Position numbers and translations under genes: made by a program. Under the pieces are notes generated by a model that worked only from the letters and a program-made list of their open reading frames with translations, was not told where the DNA came from and ran no database searches. 64,000 nt of DNA from Streptomyces hygroscopicus (GTDB taxonomy: Bacteria; Actinomycetota; Actinomycetes; Streptomycetales; Streptomycetaceae), in NCBI GenBank assembly GCA_002021875.1, contig CP018627.1, positions 7,750,001 to 7,814,000 of the forward strand. Reading direction: 5' to 3'. The stretch's first letter is position 1. Each line of letters opens with the position of its first letter. This document shows, one piece after another, positions 30,286 through 38,277 of this stretch.

Positions 30286-31952
30286 CAGTTCCCTCCCTTC
30301 GCGTATCCGGCGTCCTTCACGCGGATCAGCCCGTCGCCGAAGACCTTCAGCCCGGCGACCTTCTTCGTCACCGACACGTAGTTCGTGGGCTGGATCAGAT
30401 AGAGCACGGTGTGCTGGGCGCGGACGCGCTCGACGAGCCGGGCGTAGATCTTCTGGCGGGCGGCCTTGCCCGCGGTGGCGCCGCCCTCGGCGATCAGCCG
30501 GTCGATGGCGGGGTCGGAGAGGCCGCCGTAGTTCTGGGCGCCGCCGGTGCCGGTGAACACGTCGATGTTGCCCGCCGGGTCCAGCCGTCCGGACCAGTTG
30601 GTCGTCGCCGCCTGGAAGTCGCCCGCGCGGGAGTGCTCCAGGCCGGTGGCGAACTCGGTCGGCGCCAGACTCACGGCGAAGCCAGCCTCCTTGGCCATGG
30701 CCTGGACGACCTGGCCCAGCCGGTTGTCCTCCGGGGTGGTGCTGATCTGCAGCCGCACCCGGACCGGGGTGGCCACCTTGGCGGCCTTGAGCAGCCGTTT
30801 GGCCTTGGCCAGGTCGCGGGCCGGGCAGCGGGCCCCGGTGGCGTACGGGGTGCCGGAGGGGAGCGGGCCGCAGGTGGGGCGGTAGCGGTCCTGGAAGACG
30901 ATGGTGTTGATGAGGGCGCGGTCCAGGGAGAGGTCGAACGCCTCGCGCACCCGCACATCCCGCGCGATCGGGGTGTCGATCCGGCCCGGCGGCGCCCCGG
31001 CGCCCTTGGTGTTGCCGATGTTGAGGGTCAGTCCGTAGTAGCCCAGCGAGGGGGAGTTGAAGAGCTGCAGCCCGGGTTCGGTGAGCGCCCTGCCCACCTG
31101 GACCGGATCCATCTGGTCGCCGACCTGGATGTCACCGGACTGCAGATTCGCCAGCCGGACGTTGCCGTCGGTGATGGTGCGGTAGATCACCCGCCGCAGA
31201 TGGACGGAGTCGGCGTCGTAGTAGTTCGGGTCCTTGTCCAGCACGATGCGGTCGCCCACCACCCGCTCGGCGTAGCGGAACGGTCCGACGCAGGTGGGGT
31301 GGCTCGCGAAGCCGTCGCCGTAGCGCTTCAGCGCCGTCGGCGACATCACCATGCCCGAGCGGTCGGCGAGCAGCGCGAGCAGCGGGACGTACGGCTTCTT
31401 CAGCCGCAGCCGTACGGTGTCGTCGCCGACCGCCCGAACCGAGGTGACGGGCTTCAGCTCGCTCGCGCGGACGGATCCGGACAGCGTGCGATGCCGGTCG
31501 AGGGAGGTCTTGACCGCCTCCGCGTCCATCCGGGTGCCGTCGGCGAACCGGACGCCGTGCCGCAGCTTGATGGTGACGGTGCGGCCCCCGTCGCTGGTCG
31601 TGGGCGGGGCGGCGGCGAGCTGGGGCACGAACCGGTCCTGGGCGTCGACGTCGTAGAGCTTCTCGCACATCGCGGCGAACACCGTGCGGCCCACGGCGGT
31701 GCTGGCCAGTGAGGGGTCCAGCTTGTCGGGGTCCGATTTGAGGGCGATGGCCAGCGTTCCGCCGTCGCGGACGGGCCGGGGGTCGGTCATCCGGTCGGCG
31801 CCCACCTCGGCCGTGGGGGAGGCCAGGGAGGCGCAGCCGGCGGTGGCGGCGACGACCAGCACGCACAGCACCCGGGCGGCGAGGGCGGCGGCGCGCCGTC
31901 GGTGGCGGGTGGGTGGGGGCCGGTCGCTGGGTCCGCTCGTTCTTGGACGCAT
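30285..31952 (-). CDS. Peptide ABC transporter substrate-binding lipoprotein (SBP_bac_5)
   Basis: 555 residues from ATG 31952 with GAGG nine bases upstream; a GTG 15 bases further upstream is an alternative. An Arg-rich n-region and hydrophobic core (VLCVLVVAATAGC) end in a lipoprotein cleavage site with Cys after TAG. Mature-domain hallmarks include GGTLAIALKSDPDKLDPSLAS at the start, ATTNWSGRLDPAGNIDVF near residue 425 and TVLYLIQPTNYVSVT near the end. It captures the transported peptide outside the membrane. It is the first gene of the importer operon, divergent from a GntR-type regulator. Confidence 0.92.
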   Translation of the reverse strand: MRPRTSGPSDRPPPTRHRRRAAALAARVLCVLVVAATAGCASLASPTAEVGADRMTDPRPVRDGGTLAIALKSDPDKLDPSLASTAVGRTVFAAMCEKLYDVDAQDRFVPQLAAAPPTTSDGGRTVTIKLRHGVRFADGTRMDAEAVKTSLDRHRTLSGSVRASELKPVTSVRAVGDDTVRLRLKKPYVPLLALLADRSGMVMSPTALKRYGDGFASHPTCVGPFRYAERVVGDRIVLDKDPNYYDADSVHLRRVIYRTITDGNVRLANLQSGDIQVGDQMDPVQVGRALTEPGLQLFNSPSLGYYGLTLNIGNTKGAGAPPGRIDTPIARDVRVREAFDLSLDRALINTIVFQDRYRPTCGPLPSGTPYATGARCPARDLAKAKRLLKAAKVATPVRVRLQISTTPEDNRLGQVVQAMAKEAGFAVSLAPTEFATGLEHSRAGDFQAATTNWSGRLDPAGNIDVFTGTGGAQNYGGLSDPAIDRLIAEGGATAGKAARQKIYARLVERVRAQHTVLYLIQPTNYVSVTKKVAGLKVFGDGLIRVKDAGYAKGGN

Positions 31953-32024
31953 GGCGGGATGCCTCACTGCTGGGGACGGAGAGCGCGCGCTGCGGTGCGG
32001 TCAGGATGGCGCAAGGACAGGCGA

Positions 32025-32045
32025 TTGGTCCATTGGTAGGACCAA
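32025..32045. promoter_or_regulatory. FadR/PdhR-type operator TTGGT-N3-ACCAA
   Basis: ATTGGTAGGACCAA (32032-32045) contains the perfect palindrome TTGGT-AGG-ACCAA, the classic consensus for FadR-family GntR regulators such as PdhR. A further TTGGTCC half-site starts at 32025 and also pairs with the GGACCAA. It lies between the divergent importer operon and the FCD/GntR gene, in the right place for control of both. The 5' leader of the regulator (32190-32330) is a run of degenerate 8-12 base GGAAAGCTC-like repeats. Confidence 0.8.
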
Positions 32046-32332
32046 GTTGCTTCAATGGACGCTAGCGGCCGGGCCTGGCGACTCCGGTTGCCCGCCTGTC
32101 ACCACCTGGTTAAATCCCGCCGCGTCGGCGGCCGGGAGGACGCCCGGGGAGACGCCCGCCGGATATGAGACTCTGGACCACCGGCCGGACCGGAAAAGGC
32201 CACAGGAAAGCTCGGGAAAGCCCGGAAAGGCCCGGAAAGGCCCGGGACGTTCGAGAAGCTCGTGAAGTTCGGAAAGCTCGCGAAGTCCGGAAAGCTTCGG
32301 GAAAGCTGAAGAAGGCGGAGGAAAGCCGGGAG

Positions 32333-33091
32333 ATGGACTGGCGGCAACTGCGGCACTCCACCCTGTCGAGGCCGGACGCCCTGGCCGTCGGCCTGGAGCG
32401 GCTGATCCTGAGCGGAGAGCTGCCGCCCGGTTCCCGCGTCCCCCCGGAGCGGGAGCTCGCGGAGAGCCTCGGTGTCTCCCGGGGCTCGGTCCGCGAGGCG
32501 CTGCGCGCCCTCGCCTCCCGCGGACTGGTCGCCCGGCGCCCCGGCTCCGGCACCGTCGTACTCGACCCGGGAGCCACTCCGCGCGGCGACATCCTCGCCT
32601 CGGGGCTCGATGCCACGGCGGAGCTCTTGCAGGTCATGGAGGTGCGCGCGTGTATCGAGCCCTCGGTGACCGCGCGAGCCGCCCGGCGTGCCACCCCCGC
32701 CGACATCGTCCAGCTGCACGCCCTGCTGGACGCGATGCGACGGGAGCCCACGCGGCGGGAGTTCACCGACCTGGACCGCACCTTCCACCGCGCCATCGCC
32801 CAGTACACCCGCAACCCCCTGCTGCTGCGGCTGCTGGACCGGGTCTACGAGATCGGTGAGCCGGGGCGTCGCGAGACCTCGCTGTCCGCCACCCGCCGGC
32901 GCGCCACGATCGAGGAGCACCAGGCCATCCTGCGGGCGATCGAGGCCCGCGACCCGGAGGCGGCCCGAGCGGCCTCCGAGACGCATCTGGACTCGGTGCT
33001 GCACCGGATCGAGGAGCAGCGGCGGCGTACGGAGGCGCGGGGTGGGGGAGTTGAGGCGGGCGACGGGGGTGTTGAGGCGGGCGGGAGATAG
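32333..33091 (+). CDS. GntR-family regulator, FadR/FCD subfamily
   Basis: A 252-residue protein. The winged helix is PPERELAESLGVSRGSVREALRALASRGL (residues about 38-65, shown here in part by LGVSRGSVREAL), followed by the all-helical FCD ligand domain with Asp and His metal-ligand candidates (DLDRTFHRAIAQYTRN, EEHQAILRAIEARD, ETHLDSVLHRI). ATG 32333 follows GGGAG; the open frame extends upstream through repeats but these are more likely leader. Divergent from the peptide importer, it probably represses it and senses a carboxylate such as glutamate or a peptide breakdown product. The C-terminus is a duplicated GGGVEAGD motif. Confidence 0.87.
   Translation: MDWRQLRHSTLSRPDALAVGLERLILSGELPPGSRVPPERELAESLGVSRGSVREALRALASRGLVARRPGSGTVVLDPGATPRGDILASGLDATAELLQVMEVRACIEPSVTARAARRATPADIVQLHALLDAMRREPTRREFTDLDRTFHRAIAQYTRNPLLLRLLDRVYEIGEPGRRETSLSATRRRATIEEHQAILRAIEARDPEAARAASETHLDSVLHRIEEQRRRTEARGGGVEAGDGGVEAGGR
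33044..33085. repeat. 21-bp in-frame tandem duplication at the end of the GntR gene
   Basis: GGGGGAGTTGAGGCGGGCGA (start of the unit, 33044-33064) is repeated at 33065-33085 with three changes, adding a second copy of GGVEAG just before the stop. Confidence 0.88.
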
Positions 33092-33104
33092 GGTCCCCTG
33101 CCCG

Positions 33105-33414
33105 GATGGCCCTACGGGTGTCCGGCGGACCACGCGGCGGAGCCGCATATCGATGCTTCCCCCTCCCCGCCCCTTCCCGAAACCGGGGCCCGGCCCCGGG
33201 CCCCGCTGGGGCTCCGCCCCTGGGCCCCGCTCCTCAAGCGCCGGAGGGGCTGGGTTGCATCGATATGCGGCTCCGCCGCGTGGCAGGGGTTCCGCCCCTG
33301 GACCCCCGGGGTCTGGGGCGGAGCCCCGCATGCGGCGGAGCCGCATATTGTCAGGTGTCGGGAAGGGGCGGGGAGGGGAGCAGCCCGCCGCAGGCACGGC
33401 CCGTCGGACGCCCC
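33105..33414. repeat. Intergenic GC palindrome element, family member B
   Basis: A gene-free 310-base stretch of nested palindromes. CGGCGGAGCCGCATATCGAT appears, its inverse ATCGATATGCGGCTCCGCCG follows about 110 bases later, and a third partial copy is near 33331. GGGGCTCCGCCCC elements and the end block CGGGAAGGGGCGGGGAGGGG complete it. It shares modules with 23990-24218 and could fold into a large stem. No gene is seen. Confidence 0.85.
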
Positions 33415-34008
33415 CTAGGGGCGGACGTACTGGTCGGGCTTGCCCTGCGGCCAGTTGACGGTGAGGCTCTGGCCGTCGCCGCTGACCACGGCCCGGCCGC
33501 CGGAGATCGTCTCGCCCTGACAGGTCATGGTCACGGCCATGCTGGCGCTGATGGTCCCGGGGCAGGACTTGCCCTGGTACCCCACGGTCAGGGATCCGCC
33601 GGTCACGGTCATGACGAGCGCGTTGCCGTTCGGATCGCGCACCGTGGAGTACCACGTGCCCTGCACGCTCGCCGGGGCGCCCGCGCGGGTGGGCGCGGGG
33701 GCCTGCGTCTTCGGGGCCGTGCGGCGGGGCGCCGGGGTGACGCTGTCGGCGGTGCGGGTGGCCCGGGGGCTGCTCGGGCTCGCGCCGGGGCTCTTCGCGG
33801 CGGGCTTCGTACGGCTCGGGCCGGGGCTCGCATCGGTGGGGGTGGCGGACGCGGTGCCGCGTTCCGAGCCGTCGCCCTTATGAGCGGCCGCGGCCTTGTC
33901 GGAAGTGCCGGACGACTGGGCGTCCTTGTCGTCGTCCTTGCCGCAACCGGTCAGCGCCAGAGCCAGCACCGCGACGGCCACGGTGGCGGCCGCATTTATT
34001 TTCCGCAC
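33415..34008 (-). CDS. Secreted lipoprotein with Pro/Ser/Thr linker
   Basis: 197 residues from GTG 34008 with AGGGA upstream. The signal peptide ends in the lipobox LALTGC (Cys at about residue 22). A disordered linker of about 85 residues rich in Ser, Pro, Thr and Ala would span the cell wall. A small beta-rich C-terminal domain follows (VQGTWYSTVRDPNGNALVMT, two Cys in GKSCPGTI and VTMTCQG that may form a disulfide). The function is not recognised. The codon usage around the start is more AT-rich than in the linker. Confidence 0.8.
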   Translation of the reverse strand: MRKINAAATVAVAVLALALTGCGKDDDKDAQSSGTSDKAAAAHKGDGSERGTASATPTDASPGPSRTKPAAKSPGASPSSPRATRTADSVTPAPRRTAPKTQAPAPTRAGAPASVQGTWYSTVRDPNGNALVMTVTGGSLTVGYQGKSCPGTISASMAVTMTCQGETISGGRAVVSGDGQSLTVNWPQGKPDQYVRP

Positions 34009-34177
34009 GAGAATCCCTGATATTCCTGAGTGAACGGGGAAGGTATGAGGGAAGATCTTGACAGGCGGGTCCGGAAAAACTCCATGGGTTCCGTAGATGT
34101 TCTCCAGGAAATGTGAACTGGAATCAGGATCAGTTTCCTGTGGCGCTTTCTCGGGACGCTTTCCTGCGGAGACTTTC

Positions 34178-35164
34178 TCATGGTGTCGCCGGACCGGCGC
34201 CGGGCTCGAAGACCACCGACCACGGACGGGGCCGACTGGTCCCCTCCGGAGGCGTGAGCAGCCGCCTGGGCGGGTCCTCCCGCGCGATGACCTCCGCGGC
34301 GATCCGGGCGAACGCGGGCGCCGCCGGATGGGCCGAATGCACTTGCCATACGGCGGACATCCACAGCATCAGCGGACGGCCGGCCAGCGGGCGCCAGGCG
34401 GCCCGCGGCTCCTTGCCCGCCACCCGCCCGTCGTCGAACGCCACCCCGCGTCCCGACGCCACCAGCCCCAGCAGGAATTCCGGATTACGGGCATGACGGA
34501 CCGCGGGCGGGGTGAAACCGCCCTCCCGGCAGATATCGAGAACGCGGTCGTACCACCCCGGCGCCGCGGCCCGGGGAAAGAGAAACAGCTCATGGCCCGT
34601 AAGGTCGGCCAGCGCCACCTCGGAAAGGCGCGCCAGCGGGGACGACCGGGGCAGGACGACCCCCAACTCGACCCCGGCGGACGGCCCCAGCACGAGATCG
34701 TCGGCGTCCGCCACCGGATGGTGCACCAGACCCACGTCGAGCCGGGCGGCGGCGAGCAGCCGCACCTGCTCGGCCGTGTCCACCTCCTGGAGGTCGATCC
34801 GCAGCCCCGGGAACTCCTCCGCGCACGCCGACAGCAGGGCGTGCAGCGTCCGGGCGGGCGTCTGCGGCGGTATGCCAGCCCGCAGCGTGCCCAGCTCCCC
34901 GTCGCGGACCCGCGCCATGACCGTACGCAACCGCTCCTCGCGGGCGAGCAGTTCGCGCGCCTCCTCCAGCAGCAGCGCACCGGCGGCGGTGAGACGCACC
35001 TGGCGGGCCGAGCGGTCGAACAGCTCAAGATCCAACTCCCGCTCCAGCCGCCGGATGGACTGGCTCAGCGGCGGCTGTGCCATGCCGAGGAGATCGGCGG
35101 CGCGGCTGAAGTGCAGCTCCTCCGCGACGACAATGAACAGGCGCAGGTGGCGTATGAGATCCAC
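34178..35164 (-). CDS. LysR family transcriptional regulator
   Basis: A 328-residue LysR protein. The winged helix is at residues about 17-60 (SRAADLLGMAQPPLSQSIRR, then LERELDLELFDR), followed by a two-lobed effector domain. GTG 35164 is preceded by TAGGGT at six bases with no ribosome site, suggesting a leaderless message. It is divergent from a class-A-beta-lactamase-like gene 63 bases away, the arrangement seen for AmpR and ampC. It probably controls that gene and itself. Confidence 0.9.
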   Translation of the reverse strand: MDLIRHLRLFIVVAEELHFSRAADLLGMAQPPLSQSIRRLERELDLELFDRSARQVRLTAAGALLLEEARELLAREERLRTVMARVRDGELGTLRAGIPPQTPARTLHALLSACAEEFPGLRIDLQEVDTAEQVRLLAAARLDVGLVHHPVADADDLVLGPSAGVELGVVLPRSSPLARLSEVALADLTGHELFLFPRAAAPGWYDRVLDICREGGFTPPAVRHARNPEFLLGLVASGRGVAFDDGRVAGKEPRAAWRPLAGRPLMLWMSAVWQVHSAHPAAPAFARIAAEVIAREDPPRRLLTPPEGTSRPRPWSVVFEPGAGPATP

Positions 35165-35227
35165 CGGCCGACCCTATGCGACGCCGGAGGGACGAGGGCG
35201 GCGGAGGGATGAGGGAGAGCGTTGGAC

Positions 35228-36148
35228 GTGGGGGAATCAGGGGCCCCGGCGCCGGTGGACACGGCGCTGATCGAGAAGCGGATCGCGGAGGTGTTCGCGG
35301 AGGCGGACGCCGAGGCCCGGCTGCACGCGGTGGACATCGACGCGCCCGGGCGCGAGCTCGGCCTCGGCGTGGACGACCAGGTCGTCATCGCGTCCGTGTT
35401 CAAGATCCTGCTGGTGCTGGAGTTCGCCCGGCAGGCCGACGCCGGACAGCTTGACCCTCGCGAACGGGTGGTCATCACCGCCCCCGACCGCCTCGGCGGC
35501 TGGGGCACCGCGGGCTGCGCCGACGATGTCGAGATGTCCCTGCGCGACCTGGCGTACTTCGCCCTGTCGGTGAGCGACAACTCCGCCGCGGACGCGCTGA
35601 TGCGCCGTATCGGCCTCGACACCGTGCGGCTGCTGGCGGCCGAACTGGGCCTGGACCGCACGCGGATCGTCGGCGGGCCCCGGGAGCTGCTGGAGTCGAT
35701 GTTCGAGGACGCGGGCGCGACGGACGAGGGGGAGTTCGCCGCCGTCTATCCGACGCTGACCTTCGAGCGGCTGCGCCGCTTCCGCGTCCTGGACCCTGGG
35801 CACACCACCTCCAGCACACCCCGCGACATCACCACCCTGCTGGGCCTGATCTGGCGGGACCGGGCCGGTTCCCCGGCGGCGTGCGCGCTGGTACGGGAGC
35901 TGATGTCCCGGCAGGTCTTCCGTCAGCGGATGGCCTCCGGCTTCCCCGATGACGTCCTGGTCGCGGCGAAGACGGGCACGCTGCCGAGCCTGCATATCGA
36001 GGCGGGCGTCGTCCGCTACCCGGACGGTGGCCGGTACGCGGTCGCCGTGTTCGCCCGTACGGCCTCGGCCGCGGCGGTACGTACGGCGGTGGACGCGGCG
36101 ATCGGGCGGGCGGCGCGGCTGGCGGTGGACGCGCTCAGACGCCGCTGA
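35228..36148 (+). CDS. Class A beta-lactamase-like serine hydrolase (no signal peptide)
   Basis: About 306 residues from GTG 35228, which has AGGGAGAG upstream (a TTG six bases earlier is possible). The serine beta-lactamase/PBP motifs are present: S-V-F-K (S-x-x-K nucleophile), SVSDNSAAD (S-D-N) and KTGTLPSLH (K-T-G). The omega-loop signature E-x-x-L-N is not clear: the region reads TFERLRRFRV, with a candidate Glu but no Asn. No signal peptide is visible, so the protein seems cytoplasmic, unlike classic beta-lactamases. It may hydrolyse an ester or amide other than penicillin. It is divergent from a LysR gene. Confidence 0.82.
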   Translation: MGESGAPAPVDTALIEKRIAEVFAEADAEARLHAVDIDAPGRELGLGVDDQVVIASVFKILLVLEFARQADAGQLDPRERVVITAPDRLGGWGTAGCADDVEMSLRDLAYFALSVSDNSAADALMRRIGLDTVRLLAAELGLDRTRIVGGPRELLESMFEDAGATDEGEFAAVYPTLTFERLRRFRVLDPGHTTSSTPRDITTLLGLIWRDRAGSPAACALVRELMSRQVFRQRMASGFPDDVLVAAKTGTLPSLHIEAGVVRYPDGGRYAVAVFARTASAAAVRTAVDAAIGRAARLAVDALRRR

Positions 36149-36231
36149 CCTGGCCTGATACGGAACCGGATATGGCTGGAGTGCCGCGCCGATCTTGGAC
36201 GGTGGGTCGGGGGAGCTGCTCTGCTGTGCCC

Positions 36232-37257
36232 ATGACCGCCAACAGAGCATCGCGCTTCAACCGCCGTCTGCTGATCCGGGGAGCGGCGGCCGGCGCGGCC
36301 GTACCCGCCATCCTCCCGACGGCCGCCCAGGCGGCCACCGGGACGGCACCGAGCGCCTCCGGGTCCTCCGACGCGAAGACTTCGAACGCGGGGAGCTCGA
36401 ACCCGAAGACTTCGAACGCGAAGACCTCGGACGCGACCTTCCAATGGCTCGGTACGAGCGGCTGGCGCATCGACACCGGCGGCGGCCGGACGATCCTCTT
36501 CGATCCCTATCTGAGCCGCTTCGAAACCGGGCTTTTCAAGAAGAGCTTCAATCCGAAGACGCCGCTGACCACGGACGGCGCGACGATCGACCGCCATATG
36601 GGCCGCCCCGAGCTGATCCTGGTCAGCCACAGCCACTGGGACCACCTCAACGACGTCCCCTACATCGCCGCGGCGGCCCCGGACGCGCGGATCGTCGGCA
36701 CCGAGACCACGTACCACCTGCTCCGGGCCCTCGGCGTCGACAAGGCCCGGATCGCCGTGGTCAGGGGCGGTGAGGTGCTGGACTTCGACGGCCTGGTGGT
36801 CGAGGCGGTCTCCAGCCGCCACAGCCGTAACGACGCCTACGGCTACTTCGCCCCCGGCACCCTCACCGGCCCCCCGCCCCGCCCCCAGACCATCTCCGAC
36901 CTCCCGGAAGGTGACACCCTCGCCTTCCACGTGACGCTGCCCGACGGGCTCTCGGCCTTCCTCATGGGAGCGAGCGACTTCAGCGAACGGGACGCCGCCG
37001 GTCTGCGCCCCGACGTGGCCATGATCGCCACCCCCAGCACCCCCGCCACCCACCGCTACGTCCCCCGCCTGCTGAAGGCGCTCGACTACCCCGCCACCGT
37101 GGTCCCCGTGCACTGGGACAACTTCGAACTCCCCCTGGACGAGGGCGCCCACCGCGATCCCACGATCGACCTGGACGGTTTCGTCGCCCGGATCCGCGAG
37201 GCCGGCCCCGGCTCCCGCATCCTGCTGCCGGAGTACGCGACGCCCTACCGCTTCTGA
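36232..37257 (+). CDS. Tat-exported metallo-beta-lactamase-fold hydrolase
   Basis: A 341-residue protein. The N-terminus has a twin-arginine signal, NRRLLIRGAAAGAAVPAILP, ending near AAQAA. A low-complexity Ser/Thr/Asn/Lys linker with repeated KTSNA units (residues about 45-67) follows. The MBL fold carries the metal motif SHSHWDHLNDVP (H-x-H-x-D-H) and later VPVHWDNFELP near the C-terminal metal site. It resembles the UlaG-like/lactonase-type branch. The substrate is unknown. It is a single gene converging on the SDR gene. Confidence 0.85.
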   Translation: MTANRASRFNRRLLIRGAAAGAAVPAILPTAAQAATGTAPSASGSSDAKTSNAGSSNPKTSNAKTSDATFQWLGTSGWRIDTGGGRTILFDPYLSRFETGLFKKSFNPKTPLTTDGATIDRHMGRPELILVSHSHWDHLNDVPYIAAAAPDARIVGTETTYHLLRALGVDKARIAVVRGGEVLDFDGLVVEAVSSRHSRNDAYGYFAPGTLTGPPPRPQTISDLPEGDTLAFHVTLPDGLSAFLMGASDFSERDAAGLRPDVAMIATPSTPATHRYVPRLLKALDYPATVVPVHWDNFELPLDEGAHRDPTIDLDGFVARIREAGPGSRILLPEYATPYRF

Positions 37258-37263
37258 CCCGCC

Positions 37264-37322
37264 CGGCCCTGAACGACCCGCTCGGCCCTGAACGACCTGC
37301 TCGGCCCCCTGAACGACCTGCT
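37264..37322. repeat. 19-21 bp tandem triplication between convergent genes
   Basis: CGGCCCTGAACGACCCGCT (37264-37282), a one-base variant (37283-37301) and a two-base-longer copy (37302-37322) directly follow the metallo-hydrolase stop. Confidence 0.9.
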
Positions 37323-37356
37323 CGGCCGCGCCCGACCGGGCCTGTGCGGCGCGTCC

Positions 37357-38109
37357 CTACGACCTGATCCCGACACCCCCACCCACGACGAGGTTCTCCC
37401 CGGTGATGAAGCCGGCCGCGTCCGAGGCCAGGAACGCCACGACTTCGGCGACCTCTTCGCTCGTCCCGAACCTCCCGAGGGGGACCTGGGCGACCGTGGC
37501 CTTGGCGACCTCTTCCAGCACTTCGGCCGGCATCCCTTGTCTGGCCCATATTCCGGTGTCGATCGGGCCGGGGCTGACGGCGTTGACGCGAATGCGCCGG
37601 GGAGCCAGTTCGAGGACGAGGGACGGCACCATGGAAAGCAGCGCTCCCTTGGTGGCGGCGGAGACGGCGGCCCCGCCGGGAATTCCCCTGGTGGCGCCGA
37701 TCCCGACATTGAAAATGATGGAACCTCCGTCATGGAGCAGGGGGAGCGCCTTTTGGAGGGTGAAGAACTGGCCTTTGACATTGACGTTGAAAAGGTCGTC
37801 GTAGGCGGCCTCGTCGAATGCGTCGGCTTCGATCGGTAGACTGCGGACGATGGCGGCGTTGAGAAATATGACATCGAGTCCGCCGAAGCGCTCACGGATT
37901 TCCTCGACGACGCGGTCGGTCTCGGCCAGTGAGCGGGCGTCGGCGCGCACCACGACCACTCCTTCGGGGAATTCCTTCTCGGCCGCGGCGATGGTGTCGG
38001 GGTTCTGTCCGGTGACGATCACCTGGTATCCGCGACGATGGAGCAATTCGGCGGTGGCCTTGCCGATTCCACTGGTGCCACCGGTGATCAGGGCTACGGG
38101 TGCGGACAT
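37357..38109 (-). CDS. SDR-family protein with atypical active site
   Basis: A 250-residue Rossmann protein. The cofactor loop TGGTSGIGKATAELL, the LNAAIVRSLP strand and the ending SDAAGFITGENLVVGGG are standard SDR. The catalytic Y-x-x-x-K is replaced: the region reads AAVSAATKGALLSM, putting Ser where Tyr is expected, and the usual catalytic Ser position is in IIFNVGIGATRG. It may therefore be a non-classical or inactive SDR. ATG 38109 follows GAGGAGAGACGC. It is divergent from a LysR gene that probably controls it. Confidence 0.85.
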   Translation of the reverse strand: MSAPVALITGGTSGIGKATAELLHRRGYQVIVTGQNPDTIAAAEKEFPEGVVVVRADARSLAETDRVVEEIRERFGGLDVIFLNAAIVRSLPIEADAFDEAAYDDLFNVNVKGQFFTLQKALPLLHDGGSIIFNVGIGATRGIPGGAAVSAATKGALLSMVPSLVLELAPRRIRVNAVSPGPIDTGIWARQGMPAEVLEEVAKATVAQVPLGRFGTSEEVAEVVAFLASDAAGFITGENLVVGGGVGIRS

Positions 38110-38277
38110 GCGTCTCTCCTCGCTGGTACGAAAAAAGGGGGGCGACGCCACGCTAGGAACGGCCCTGGACCCGCGTCCAAGGCCTGTTGCGCATATGGAG
38201 ATACGAGCCAGGCATCACCACAGCTCAAGGCGGCTACCCAGTGGCGGCCGACGAGTCGGCGCGGCTAGCGTGAGGGC

